Assembly: GCF_900497805.2 (NCBI RefSeq)
Contig: NW_020954630.1
Location: 4,253,573 to 4,317,572, forward strand
Direction of reading: 5' to 3'
Source of the DNA: Vombatus ursinus
Lineage: Eukaryota > Chordata > Mammalia > Diprotodontia > Vombatidae
DNA length: 64,000 bases
The notes under the pieces were generated by a model. That model saw nothing but the letters and a program-made list of their open reading frames with translations. It did not search any database and had not been told where the DNA came from. The stretch's first letter is position 1; each line of letters begins with the position of its first letter. Shown here piece after piece: positions 9,241 to 19,644 of the stretch. The position numbers and the translations under genes are program-made.

Positions 9241-10160
9241 CTGATCTAGACTCTTGACTGACTCTTCGAGTTCACTTACTGGCCTATCCCACTTGGACCT
9301 CAGGTTAACCCTGTATGTATGAATAGTTTTTGATCAAAGCTGATACCTGCTTTATAATGAGTAATCAAAAATCAATTGAGATCATCTAGATTATGTAGAT
9401 GGCTTTCGATCGGCTTCCATTTTGCCAAAAGTTCAACTCAGGCTTGGTTGTTTTCCTTCTTCTAGCAAGCATTATATAATTAAAATAGAGCCAACGTGGG
9501 TGAATATTTCATTGGGGAAAGGGGGAGGGGGAGAGAAGCATCAACATTGCAATTACATGCCCGCGTGACAGCATGACAAGTGATTATTTCAGTCAGCCTA
9601 GAGCAGGTGGGGACCATTTCTAACAACGGGTAGGAGAGTCTATGATTCACTTGCTCTTCTCTGTTGAATGTTTGCCCACATGCAAGATTTGCTCCATAAC
9701 CTAGAGATGATTCTGTTTAAGTGTGCCTCCTCCTTTGGAATGCCTACTGAGCAATTTAGAGGAAACAAAGGATGGGGAAAATAATTAGAGCTTTTTGTTG
9801 TTATTGTTGCTGTTGGGTGATTTGCTTAGGATGGTGGGAAAGGGGTGGTTGTTTTTGCTCCCAGTTCCTGATTCTGAGAACCAAATATTCTGTCGCATCT
9901 ACATATAGAAGCCAGAGGATGTTTACTGTCTTTTCTGGAAAGCAAATTATTTCAAAGCTATTTCTCTTTCCATGCACAACAGTGATTAAAAATAGAAACT
10001 ATTAGCTGCTGAGGGGGTTGGAGAGGGAACTCTCAGCACTGAATCATTTTGAGAGACCAAGGGGAAAAAATCCACTTTCTCTTTTGTTAGAGGTAAGGGC
10101 ATCAGTGTCAATAGGACACACACCTGGGGAAGTATACTCTGGATTATGACCTTCATCATA
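9241..10160. other. Repeat-free block, candidate conserved non-coding DNA
   Basis: Nearly 900 bp with no recognised repeat. 9380-9720 holds CpGs ('gctttcgatcggcttcc', 'catgcccgcgtgacagc') and TGACAG/homeodomain-like words ('gtgacagcatgacaagtg'). No coding signature. Confidence 0.35.
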
Positions 10161-10474
10161 CATCTACAGAAAAAAAAAATATGTGTTAGGCTTTATGCAA
10201 ATAGCAAATGTTACTGACCCATCATCAGGGTGCATGTGCTCCACATTTTGCTTCCATTGTAAGGATAGATTTGCATGTTCTCTCACCTCATATTTCTTGG
10301 GACCAAGGATGAACATGCAATTACCAGATTTAGTAAGGGGCATGGATGTAAACTGTAGACTTGGAACAGAGCAAAAAGAACCAATCCATAAGGAGAATGA
10401 ACTCTTAGCATTATAAACAGAGACTATTCACCAGCAAAACTAACCAGATAGACACACAAATACACATAAGCTGA

Positions 10475-10535
10475 GGCAGTAGGATGTAGTGAAAAGTACA
10501 CTGGGCTGGGTGAGAATCAGTATTCCTGCCACTCA
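10475..10535 (+). mobile_element. MIR-class SINE 5' fragment
   Basis: 'aggatgtagtgaaaagtaca' and 'ctgggctgggtgagaatcag' match a sense MIR head; the element is cut at the CR1/L3 copy that follows. Confidence 0.5.
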
Positions 10536-10544
10536 TCAGACAGA

Positions 10545-10935
10545 ATCACAGAATTTCACATGTGGAAGGGACCTCAATGGCCATTTAGTATGACCCATCC
10601 CCAAAGAGTTCTTCCTACAACAAAAAACAAACACAAGAAATGTTCATTCAGTCTTGGCTCTGAGACTTCAAGTGAAAGGGGAAACTGGCCACCTCCTGGG
10701 GGTGGGCTATTCTACATTTGGAGAACTCTAATCATTAGGAGGTTTTTCCTTATTTTGTCTGTACTTGCCTTTCTGCAGCTCCTACCTATTTATTCTTAGC
10801 TCTGGCCTCTGCTTTAAACAGAACAAGCCTAATTTCTCTTCATTGTGACAGTTCTTCAAGTGATTGAAAATAGTGCTTGTGCTACTCCCTGTCCCCAGTC
10901 TTTTCTTCCCCATGCTAAAAAGTCTTGATTCCTAT
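10545..10935 (-). mobile_element. CR1/L3 LINE 3' region, antisense
   Basis: Starts 'agaatcacagaatttcacat', then 'tggaagggacctcaatggcc', 'ctctaatcattaggaggttt', 'tgacagttcttcaagtgatt' and 'cccagtcttttcttcccca': the antisense order of the CR1/L3 3' region. The longest CR1/L3 piece in the window. Confidence 0.8.
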
Positions 10936-11499
10936 AGCACATCTTGGAATTTAAAAGTACTGATGAAAGTTTGAATATGTTTCCTCATGTGTCAAATTAT
11001 GGCTTGGAGTAGCAGAGCTCTTCTTGCTCTAGCAGCTGAAGATTTTATTATTCTAATCAGACTTGTTCCATCCTAAAGGATTTAACCTTGAAATGTCCCT
11101 GAGTTGGAAGGATACTCAGCTTGACAGGATTTTACAAGCTTCAGTCAGGCACACTCAGGTAACCTAGGATTGACACACTGAGGTACACAGCGGCTATATA
11201 TACCTCAAGAATGCTAGAGTGGCTTAAGGAGGTCCACAAAAGGAAAGTTGACATGATTACTCCCGTTGGGAGATTCATGACTTGTGAAGTAAAAATGATG
11301 AGAACCTTAGTCTGGAGATAAAAAATTGAGAGAGGAGTGATGCAAGTCTGTAAAATCATAGATCTAGATAGAGAGGGTGAACATAGATTTGCTCATGAGA
11401 TTTTACAAAAAAAAAACTTGAGGACATAGAGAAGAAACTTGTAGGAGAAATAAGAAATATTTCTTTACTTTGTAGATATGAGATTTAGCATTCAACAGA
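10936..11499. other. No recognised feature
   Basis: Unassigned sequence; an A10 run lies at about 11408. Confidence 0.4.
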
Positions 11500-11742
11500 T
11501 ATAATAGCGAGCACTTATATACCACTTCAAGCTTTGTAAAGCACTTTATAAACAACTCATTTGATCCTTACAATAATGTAAGTAGGTACTCTTATTATTC
11601 TCATTTTACACTTGAGGAAGCTGAGTCTAAGAGAGGTTAAATGACTTGGTCAGGAACACACAACTAGTAAGTGTTTGAGGCTGAATTTGCACTCAGGTCT
11701 TCCTGACTCCAGGTCTGTCACTCTAGCCTCAGTGCTCCTAGC
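11500..11742 (-). mobile_element. Type B CORE-SINE
   Basis: Antisense order: 'cacttatataccacttcaag', 'tttgatccttacaataatgt', 'cattttacacttgaggaagc', 'aacacacaactagtaagtgt' and 'gtcttcctgactccaggtct'. Confidence 0.88.
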
Positions 11743-11994
11743 ACTCCAAGAAAGACAAAAGGCTAGAAATATGAAAATGTTCAAAAAGAATTTGGATAAA
11801 TTCATAGAGGCTGGCTCTCTAAAAAGTTACTAAGATAAGATAGGAATGATAAAGAATGCCACCAACCTTTTTTGAATTAATGTTAAGGAAAATGACGACA
11901 CATTCATAAACATTAATCCTTAAGGCCATCAGAGATAGAATGCTGAACTGGAGTGACAATTGAAGTGAGTGTTGCATTTAGCACATTCTTGTGA
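11743..11994. other. No recognised feature
   Basis: Short unassigned spacer between two SINEs. Confidence 0.35.
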
Positions 11995-12140
11995 ATGTTC
12001 GAACTGGAAGGGAACTACCTCATGTTATAGAAAAAAGAAACTGAGCCGCAGAAAGGAAGACCCAATATGATATAGTTTAGAACCAGCCCTAGAACCCATT
12101 TTTTCCCTGAGTTTAAGTTCCATGCTTTCCTTTATCCATG
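11995..12140 (-). mobile_element. MIR-class SINE
   Basis: 'gaactggaagggaactacct', 'gaaactgagccgcagaaagg' and 'ctagaacccat' give an antisense MIR. A further type B-like scrap may lie at 12165-12225. Confidence 0.65.
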
Positions 12141-12229
12141 ATGTGAAATGTTCATGCAAAAATCCCCAGTATTATCATCATGGTTCACATTTATATGAAG
12201 TTTTAAGGTTTACAAAATGAAATTATGGG

Positions 12230-12519
12230 CATGCCTGGATAACCAAGACCAAATCAGATGAATCTGAAGGATCTTGTCAATCTGATTTACTCACTGAGGT
12301 TCATTAAGGCCTTTCCAGGGTTGGCAAGATCAAGATTTCCAAGTCCCTACCACTTACAGAACTGAGGCAAATCAGCTTGACAGGCCTTCCCTTGCCTGAG
12401 TCTGCTTCTAGCATACAGACCAGGTTTGTGAAATCAATTCTCCTTGTTGATCTAAGTTTGATTCCTTTTCACGATATAGGGGCATTGCAATATAATATGG
12501 TCTGGAAAGGGTGAATGAA
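12230..12519. other. Unassigned unique DNA
   Basis: No repeat recognised; complex sequence of about 290 bp. Confidence 0.35.
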
Positions 12520-12779
12520 ATCACAGCAGCTGAGTGGTACATGGTGCACTTGAGTAGAGTCATAGAAACCTGAATGCACATCCAGTCTCAGATACTAGCT
12601 GTGTGATCCTAGGCAAGTCATTTAACCCCTCTAAGCCTCAGTTTCCAAATTTGTAAATGGAAATAATAATAGCATCTCTCTTCCATGGTTGTAGTGAGAT
12701 TCAAATGGGATAGTGACTATAAAGTGCTTAGAAAGTACCTGGCAATACTATGTGCTATATAAATGTTACCTACCATTAT
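12520..12779 (+). mobile_element. Type B CORE-SINE
   Basis: Head 'cagcagctgagtggtacatg', core 'gatcctaggcaagtcattta', tail 'atgtgctatataaatgttac'. Near full length. Confidence 0.88.
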
Positions 12780-12780
12780 A

Positions 12781-12945
12781 GCATCATAGACCTCCAGAGT
12801 GGAGAGGGCCTGTAGACACCATATAATCCAAATCTTAATGCTGTATGTAAAACCCAAGGTCACCTGGTAAATTAGTGGCAATCAAGGATAGGAGAAGGTC
12901 TCTTGGCTCTCATTCCAGTGCTCTTTCCGCTAGCCCGTTGTGATG
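12781..12945 (-). mobile_element. MIR-class SINE
   Basis: 'catcatagacctccagagtg' and 'acccaaggtcacctggtaaa', then 'ccagtgctctttccgctagc'. Starts right at the end of the preceding type B SINE. Confidence 0.65.
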
Positions 12946-12949
12946 GGTT

Positions 12950-13229
12950 CAGTAAAGAATGACCTTTTCTGGCTGTCTAGTTCATAAGATTATTCAAGCT
13001 GTTCCTGGCATTTGGTTCCTTGATGTCTGACTGAAGCACCTGAAAGATGTCAAAGCAGGCTGAAAATCTTTAAGCCCAATTACTTGTAAATAAAAAAAAA
13101 AGAAAAGAAAAAGTAGAAGTAACCCTCTGACTGTATTAAGACCATCCCCCTAACCGACACACCAGAAGACCCTTGCAGAAATAAAGAAACCAGAGTTCAA
13201 AATTTCCTTGTACATGTTTTGCTCTTTTT
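12950..13229. other. No recognised feature
   Basis: Unassigned, with an A-rich run at 13091-13112. Confidence 0.35.
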
Positions 13230-13380
13230 TTGCCCATATCTTGCTCTTGCCGTTTCCTTTGCCCGGAACACTTTCCTCTACTCCCTCTGTACAACGCTAG
13301 TCTTTGTCTCCTTGAAGGCATATCAGGGACTTGTCATTTTTAAGAAGCCCTTCCTGATTAACTGCCCTTAGTCCTCCTTT
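13230..13380 (+). mobile_element. L2 LINE 3'-region fragment
   Basis: 'ccgtttcctttgcccggaac' (the L2 'tgttccctttgcctgga' segment) and 'ttttaagaagcccttcctga'. Joined to an antisense L2 piece at 13385. Confidence 0.6.
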
Positions 13381-13384
13381 TGTT

Positions 13385-13570
13385 GTAGTCACAACGAAGG
13401 AACGAATAAATTAAAAAGCATTTATTAAGTGCTTCCTAATATGCCAGGCAGTATGCTAATACTGGGAATAGGCACATAAGAAAGCATGGAAGTTCTTGCT
13501 CTCAAAGGGTCTACATTCTAATGTGGGAAGACAAGACATAAAAGAGTTAGAAAAGGAGGGGAACACCCAT
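13385..13570 (-). mobile_element. L2 LINE 3' end, antisense
   Basis: 'aaaaagcatttattaagtgc', 'atgccaggcagtatgctaat' and 'tctcaaagggtctacattct' are the antisense L2 terminus. Confidence 0.8.
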
Positions 13571-13574
13571 GTAG

Positions 13575-13870
13575 GGAAATAGCTTGGAAATGTCATAAAG
13601 GATTTCATGCAAGATGAGACAAAAGTTCACCTCTCAACATCCAAGGACAGAGTCCAGGTTCCTATGGGGGAGAGTTGAGGAAGAATTTTGATAATAACCT
13701 AGAAATGATGTGTAGCTTCATTCTGGGCAAGATAAATTGAAAGCTCACCTATCAAAATCCAAGATCCCAGTTCTCATGGAAAGGGATTGAGGAGGATGGC
13801 CAGAGTATAGGCAACCTAGGTTAGAAATGACAAGGAAGTGTCAACAACTTTGATTTGGAATATGTGCAGG
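13575..13870 (+). repeat. Eroded ~115-bp tandem repeat, about 2.5 units
   Basis: Three staggered starts, 'tagcttggaaatg' (13580), 'taacctagaaatg' (13695) and 'cctaggttagaaatg' (13815), are spaced 115-117 bp apart. The same inner motif recurs in the first two units: 'gttcacctctcaacatccaa' and 'gctcacctatcaaaatccaa'. Family unknown. Confidence 0.65.
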
Positions 13871-13909
13871 GTACCAGGTATAGATAGTTAAAGAGTGATG
13901 TGATCACAC

Positions 13910-14010
13910 AATAACATATTTTCCGGTTGTTTCCTGTGTACTAGTCTTTTCATACCAACTACATTATAAGCCACTCAAGGAAAAGGACACTATCATTTAC
14001 AATGCATATA
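13910..14010 (+). mobile_element. L2 LINE 3'-end fragment
   Basis: 'ctacattataagccactcaa' followed by 'ggaaaaggacactatcat' is the L2 3'-UTR signature. Confidence 0.55.
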
Positions 14011-14247
14011 ACCCTTCTTGCCTGCCTCCTCCTCGCCATGGCATAGAGTTTACTGATTTGCCAGGTGATATTTCACCACAGAAAAAGATCAAAGGTTCCA
14101 TGACTTGAGCAAGGTCCAAAAGGAGTGACTTGGTGCCTATTTAAGTTCCTTTAGTTTTTGCTCCAATTCTGGTTCTTACTCTTGAGAAATATGACCTTCT
14201 GAAAATGTTGATTGTCAGGTTGAAATACTCATATATTTCAGGGAAAG

Positions 14248-14432
14248 GATTATAGAATTAGAATTGAAAGAGACCTTAAAGATAATTTAATTTGATTCCA
14301 TCAGGATGAGATATTTGAGGCTATTAGAGATTAAGTGACTTGCCCAAGATAACATAGCTAGTTCTTAGAGTTAGGGTTTCAACCCAGAACTGAAGACTGT
14401 TAATCCAGTGCACTTTATACTATACCATTCTA
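14248..14432 (-). mobile_element. MIR-class SINE
   Basis: 'gattatagaattagaattga', 'aagtgacttgcccaagataa' and 'ccagtgcactttatact' in antisense MIR order. Confidence 0.75.
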
Positions 14433-14464
14433 CCTTAGGTAGGATACAAAAGAACCCAATTAAG

Positions 14465-14715
14465 ATGCATTTCAATGTGGCACAGTGGATAGAATGCTAG
14501 ACTTAAAGTCAAGAAGACCTGGGTTCAAATCCTGCATTTTAAAGTAAGTCACTTAACCTTTCTCAGCTTCATTTTGTTCATTTGTAAAATGAAGATAATA
14601 ATAATGTGGTGCCTACCTCAGAAATGTGTTATGAGGCTGAAATTAGATAATGTATGTAAAATACTTTGTTCTCTTTGAAGTGTCATATAGATGTAAAAAG
14701 ATACAAAATATAATA
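14465..14715 (+). mobile_element. Type B CORE-SINE
   Basis: Head 'caatgtggcacagtggatag', 'gacctgggttcaaatcctgc', 'atttgtaaaatgaagataat' and tail around 14690. About 25 bp missing in the core. Confidence 0.88.
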
Positions 14716-14989
14716 ATGGATTAGTTGATCAAAGAGGTACCTTAATCGAGTGAGAACAGTGCTTCTGAGAGAGAAAAAGTCAATGTTGTGATGTTGTTTT
14801 CTCTTATCCAAACAAAAGCACACCAGATCATTTGGAGTTCTCCATCCTGTTTCTCCAGCTTCACATCCATGGTTTCCCTTTCATCACTCCTCCCCCCAAC
14901 CCCAGGACTAGATAATTCTACCTCTTCTTTGTCTTTTGAATAGTCTCTCAATAGCCTCTAACACAGGATTAAAATCATAGAAATTCCCA
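14716..14989. other. Unassigned
   Basis: No repeat recognised. A 69-codon open frame on the minus strand (14742-14951) has no recognisable motif. Confidence 0.35.
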
Positions 14990-15165
14990 TTTGATACTTA
15001 GAACCAACAATTAATGATGAAGGGACCTTGGAAGTTATCTAGTCACAGAATCATAGTAATTAAATCATATACAGATATCCAAAGAAGTTAAATGACTTGT
15101 CCAAGATAATACAGTTAGATAATGGAAAAATTTGAACTAGGAACCTGGTAGCCTGACTCAAACTT
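14990..15165 (-). mobile_element. MIR-class SINE, old
   Basis: 'gggaccttggaagttatcta', 'atgacttgtccaagataata' and 'ctaggaacctggtagcctga'. About 20 bp in the middle is unusual ('taattaaatcatata'). Confidence 0.65.
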
Positions 15166-15409
15166 AGTTCAGGGAATTTTCCATTATTTGTTGATTGAAA
15201 TAAAAGGACTTGTGAATGCCTCCTTACTGAAAACTCAATTGGAGACATATTTCCCTTGAAATTAATTTTTCCTGGTCACCAAGTAGCTCTGTATTCACTT
15301 AGATTCCAATGACAGAAAAATAATCTATTTTCTGATTATTGAAATTGGAGGATGAAAGTGAGATAGAATGGGGGCATTGTTGCTACCTTGGTCTCATTAG
15401 TTGAAGAAT

Positions 15410-15620
15410 TAATTCAACAAATATTCAACAAAAATTCAAAACTTGCCAAGTGTAAGACCCTGTTTTAGCTACTGTGGCATACATACTGCGGCATATAGAG
15501 GAAATACAAAGATAAATAAGGCAGGGTTGCTCCCTTTGCTCTCCAGAAAGCTGCAGATGGATGGATAATTGGATATATCCAGATAAATACAATAAAAGGC
15601 AATATATAATAAGTGGATTC
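15410..15620 (-). mobile_element. L2 LINE 3' end, antisense
   Basis: 'aattcaacaaatattcaaca', 'ttgccaagtgtaagaccctg' and 'gaaatacaaagataaataag'. Diverged but in L2 order. Confidence 0.6.
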
Positions 15621-15869
15621 TTCAAATATTGTCCAATGACTAACCCTGTTTGGACTTTCATCAAATATTCTTAGGAGAGCATGGCTATTAACTCTTTCAG
15701 ACAATTGATTGAAAGGTCAAATGTGAGTCTTAAGTAGACTAGATCACCCTCACTAACAACATTAGCAATTAATACTGAAGGACAACTCTGATTTTAAACC
15801 ATGCCTAAACACTGGAAGAGTGTCTTAGAGTAGAAGAGTCATAAAATTCATTGGCTTTTCCTGGAACCC

Positions 15870-16045
15870 CAGCTACTAATATTTCCCCTTTGAGATTATC
15901 TTGCATCTACTCTGAATATGTATATACCTACTTATTTATATATTGTCTTTCCTATTAGAATGTAGGCTCCTTAGGGGGTAGAGGCTGTTTTTTCTTTCCT
16001 TGCATCCTGACACATAGTAGGCACCTACAGTTGTTGACTTTGGGA
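15870..16045 (+). mobile_element. L2 LINE 3' end
   Basis: 'tattagaatgtaggctcctt', 'agggggtagaggctg' and 'acacatagtaggcacctaca': the L2 3'-UTR signature ending near 'gttgttgactt'. Bases 15621-15869 upstream hold nothing recognisable. Confidence 0.75.
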
Positions 16046-16367
16046 AAGAACCATTCATTGCTTCATGTCAGCTTCCTTCAGAACATGATGGTCATGGAAA
16101 AAGTGGGCATGGAATTCATCCATCTATAGTTTTGAGACAGACAACAACACAGTTTTGTAGAGTATCCTTGATGGGATATGGTGGGATAGTCTTTTTCTAT
16201 GAAGAGTCATTGATAAGTTACTGTTGTTACAGCAGTTTAGATTTGATTATTCTATTAGAATAATTCTTCTTTAGAATGATCCAGCTGCTATAGCAATTGG
16301 GTCAGATGGTCACTGATTCTGACTATAGGTTGTGCAGTCTGAAGATACTGAGTACAGACCATTTGAT
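16046..16367. other. No recognised feature
   Basis: Unassigned AT-rich sequence. Confidence 0.35.
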
Positions 16368-16545
16368 CATGGATATTGATTTGGAAGGGACCTTGGAGGT
16401 CACTCACTTAGTCCAACTCCTAAATTTTACATTTGAGGAAGCTGAAGCATGAAGAAATGAAATGACTTGCCCAAGCTCACACAAGTAGTGATTGGCAGAT
16501 CCAGTTCCTAAATCCACTTTTCCCAAATCCAGCCTATTTTCCAAA
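16368..16545 (-). mobile_element. MIR-class SINE
   Basis: 'ggaagggaccttggaggtca', 'aaatgacttgcccaagctca' and 'cacaagtagtgattggcag' in antisense order. Confidence 0.8.
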
Positions 16546-17072
16546 GTTTAGCATTAAGGGCCAGACAAGACCATGTTCAGAGAGGCTGGGTTGGTCACTG
16601 TCAAGTCAGGAAATAGTACAAGAAGAGAGAGGCGTATTTTTTAACCTGATGGTTCAAGGGTTCAAGGTAGTGTCCAAAAAGTTTATGAGGCAGAATACAG
16701 AACTGAAGTTGAGTTATCACAGACCAACTCAGTAGAGAGTCAATCACAGGTAGAGAATCAGGAATCCTTCTTCCTTTTTATTGATACTGTCATTCACTGA
16801 GATTTGGGCAAGATACCCTAGACACAGGGAGATGAACAAGTGAAAAACAACATTTGTTTCTCGTGCTCACTTTGACAAAAGTAAGTACACAACATTGAAA
16901 CACGGTTTTTATTTTTCAATTAAGCATTTGTTTTCCCTCCTTTAATGATAGATTAAAAATTAATATTGAGGAACATGAAAACTTTTTTAAAATGAATAAA
17001 AAAAGTAACAGAGAGGATACTTTGATTTTATTTTATATTCAGTTAAAGAAGAGAAAGCTCCCTACTAGAGTG
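16546..17072. other. Unassigned DNA
   Basis: About 520 bp with no repeat I can place, AT-rich from 16900 onward. No coding or RNA signature. Confidence 0.35.
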
Positions 17073-17215
17073 GAAGTTCTTTACTGTTTTTGTGTCATGG
17101 ACACTTCTGACAGATTGATGAAACCTATTGATCTCTTTTCAGAATAATGTTAAATGCACCAAGCAACATACATAACATTACAAAAACAACCAAATATATT
17201 AAAGAGTAGTTTGTA
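17073..17215 (+). mobile_element. hAT-like DNA transposon (family 2), partial
   Basis: 'ggaagttctttactgttttt' then 'gtgtcatggacacttctgac' and 'cagaataatgttaaatgc' match the family whose ends read 'ggttaagaacccct'. Related copies: 19764-19947 and 58591-58769. Confidence 0.6.
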
Positions 17216-17324
17216 GACAGGAAGGCTGAGATTGTGTACAGTCTAACTGTGGATCTAATAACTACAGTAATTTTGAACTATTATTGAGGGTAGACAATAT
17301 TTCAAGATATCTGCAGTAACTGTA

Positions 17325-17326
<2 letters not shown>

Positions 17327-17357
<31 letters not shown>
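17327..17357 (+). repeat. (GT)n microsatellite
   Basis: Pure GT repeat, about 15 units. Confidence 0.98.
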
Positions 17358-17358
<1 letters not shown>

Positions 17359-17724
17359 TCCCTTGAGGTCATATGTATCCTCATGTGTCTGTCTAGATGT
17401 GGTTCACTGTGAAGCATAAATAGGTATCTCCAGACTCCTCAGCCCATTCTTCTCCACAGGAAATGAGAAGAAGAGGAAACAAAGAGATTGGCAATAGAAC
17501 ATGGCCACTGTTCTCTCCTCAGTCAGAGGAGGTACTGTGCTAGAATTATATCTAGCTGCCCATCTAAATAATGTTAGTTTAGGGGAGATAATTTTTAGGT
17601 TCAAGCCAAACTCCTGATCATTTTCTTTTAATGGGGAAGGAGTGACCTATGTTTCCAAGACTCTCTTCCTGCCAAATGTCAGTTATACAAAGAGCTCATA
17701 TAGAGAATAGAAAATAAATCTATT
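17358..17724. other. No recognised feature
   Basis: Unassigned unique-looking sequence upstream of a young SINE; no coding evidence. Confidence 0.35.
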
Positions 17725-17737
17725 TATACAAACCAAT

Positions 17738-18001
17738 GTAGGGAAAACAGGATGTGCAGTGGACAGAGCCCTAGGCTTGGAATCAGGAAGACCTTTCTCT
17801 GAGTTCAAATCTGGCCTCACACAATTATTTAGCTGTGTGATGACCCTGGGCAAGTCACTTAACTTGCCTCAGTTCCTCATCTATAAAATGAACTGGAGAA
17901 AGAAAAGGCAAACCTCTCCAGTATCTCTGCCAAGAAAACCCCATAAAAATGGGGTCATGAAGAGCTGCACATGACTAAAATGACTGAATAATAACAACAT
18001 A
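17738..18001 (+). mobile_element. Type A CORE-SINE with 13-bp TSD
   Basis: Full-length type A element: 'gacagagccctaggcttgga', 'gagttcaaatctggcctcac', 'atctataaaatgaactggag', 'gccaagaaaaccccata', A-rich end. A perfect TSD, 'tatacaaaccaat' (17725-17737 and 18002-18014), brackets it, so it is a recent L1-style retroposition relative to its neighbours. Confidence 0.95.
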
Positions 18002-18014
18002 TATACAAACCAAT

Positions 18015-18726
18015 ATCAACAGAAATTAGAGAAGATATACAGATTAGCTTCTACCAGCAATACACAGTGTAAATGGGCTCTTCCACTAGAAGCAAGATAT
18101 TTCAGCTCAGCCAAGAGAAAAAGTCTCAGATTTTACCTGAAGCGACATTCCCCAACGTTTCTAGTACAGTAAGATGGAGATAAAAATATAATTAAGGTGC
18201 TGGCTCCTCTACATGTCTACTTCTTCCCAGAGTTTTTCTCTATCATCAGGGACTTCTCCCCTGAAGAGAATGTAGAACTCTGTGTCTTCTTTTTCAGAGC
18301 TGGAAGCCAGAAGACCAGGACCTCTCTTCTCCCAAGCTCTTGCCAGACCTGCCCCTTATGTGGTCTTCACCAATGTGGAGGGTTTTAGGCAAGTGTGTTT
18401 TGAGCCAAAAGTTATAATTGTAATGTGATATAAAAATATCTATGATTTCAATTGGTGACAAAATCACAGACACTGCTAATACTATGGTGGTTTGTTGACT
18501 ACATTCATAATTAAAGGAAATGATGAATTTCAGTTAGAGGTTGGGCAAAATAATGGTGCAATATTTTTTCCATCTAAATTTGTGTGCCCCCCTTGAAATC
18601 CATCCACATACTTCTTGAGGGTCATTGGACCCCAGATTAACAATTCCCACCCAAGAGGAAAGCTCCCAAAATGGTTGACCTTATTGGATGATACAGGGAT
18701 GAACATGAACAATAATCACACAAGAT
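18015..18726. other. Unassigned unique DNA
   Basis: About 700 bp without a recognised repeat. A 63-codon open frame at 18197-18388 shows no motif. Confidence 0.35.
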
Positions 18727-18756
18727 ATGATGTGGATGGCTCACCATCCACATCAT
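18727..18756. repeat. Perfect 13-bp inverted repeat (hairpin)
   Basis: Arm 'atgatgtggatgg' (18727-18739), loop 'ctca', exact reverse-complement arm 'ccatccacatcat' (18744-18756). No T-run follows and it does not mark a known element. Confidence 0.9.
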
Positions 18757-18799
18757 TGAAAGGAGTACCCACATCCATGAGCTCACAGATCCATAGAAG

Positions 18800-19085
18800 C
18801 ATCAATAATGAAAAAGATGGAAAATGAAGGTAATGAGAGAGACAAAGATATGGGAGACATTCAGAGAGAGAGAGAGACAGAGACAAAGAGACAGAGAAAG
18901 ACAGAGACAAAGGGAGACATATAAGAAAAGATAAAGGGTAAAGAGACAAAGATGTAAGAATAAAAAGGTTCCAGGGGAATGTAAAAGAAACAGGACAAAG
19001 GGAAAAAAACTTAGAACAGAGAGAGTAAAAGAAAAAGAGAGAAAGAAAAAAGGAGCAGAGGAGAAAACAAGAGAAAAAGAAGGCT
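18800..19085 (+). repeat. GA-rich (polypurine) low-complexity tract
   Basis: About 280 bp almost entirely purine on the plus strand, mixing (GA)n ('gagagagagagagacag') with GACAAA/GAAAAA words. Open frames on the opposite strand here are leucine/serine-rich artefacts of this composition. Confidence 0.9.
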
Positions 19086-19644
19086 AAGGGAAGGCTAAGT
19101 AAGCTAGAGATACTCCACCCCTAGCATAGTTAGGACATATCCACTTTGATTTTCCAATAATCTGGGCAGGAAAGTTAAGACAATTCTAGAATCCTGTAGC
19201 TGGGAAGAGCTGAAAGTTGTAAATTCTGTGTCTCTGCTCTGAGCAAGCTTCCTCAACACCATCTCATATTTATACTTTTTTCTTCCAGCTCTCAGGAGGA
19301 AATTATTCCCACTCTCTTATTCAGGAATTCATTTCAAGGCCCCCTAACCTTTCCTCAGGGGTCAGGACTTTCTCACTAAAGTCAACAAGAAAATTCCTCA
19401 GGGCAAATGAAGTTCTTTTGGAGGATAGGCCCTGGACAAAATTGGAAACTAGGTGATATTTGTGTTGGGCCACTGTTCACATTTCCTTTCCTGTGTCTCT
19501 CTGCAATCTTTTCCCCAGATATCCTCCTTATCTTTCTCTCTGTCTGCCAGGTCCCACTCCATTCTGCCCTTTCCCCCCAACTCCCTCACTGTGGTACCCT
19601 ACACTTCTTCAAAGCAGTGAAAAGGCTCAGCCTTTCTTCCTCAG
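19086..19644. other. Unassigned DNA
   Basis: No repeat recognised; two overlapping open frames of 84-85 codons (19407-19717) lie in pyrimidine-rich sequence and have no known motif. Confidence 0.35.

Noticed and set aside
17738-18001. Functional tRNA genes in SINE heads
   Set aside because: The heads are SINE copies with degenerate arms and SINE bodies attached; no intact tRNA fold is evident at this or the other SINE loci.
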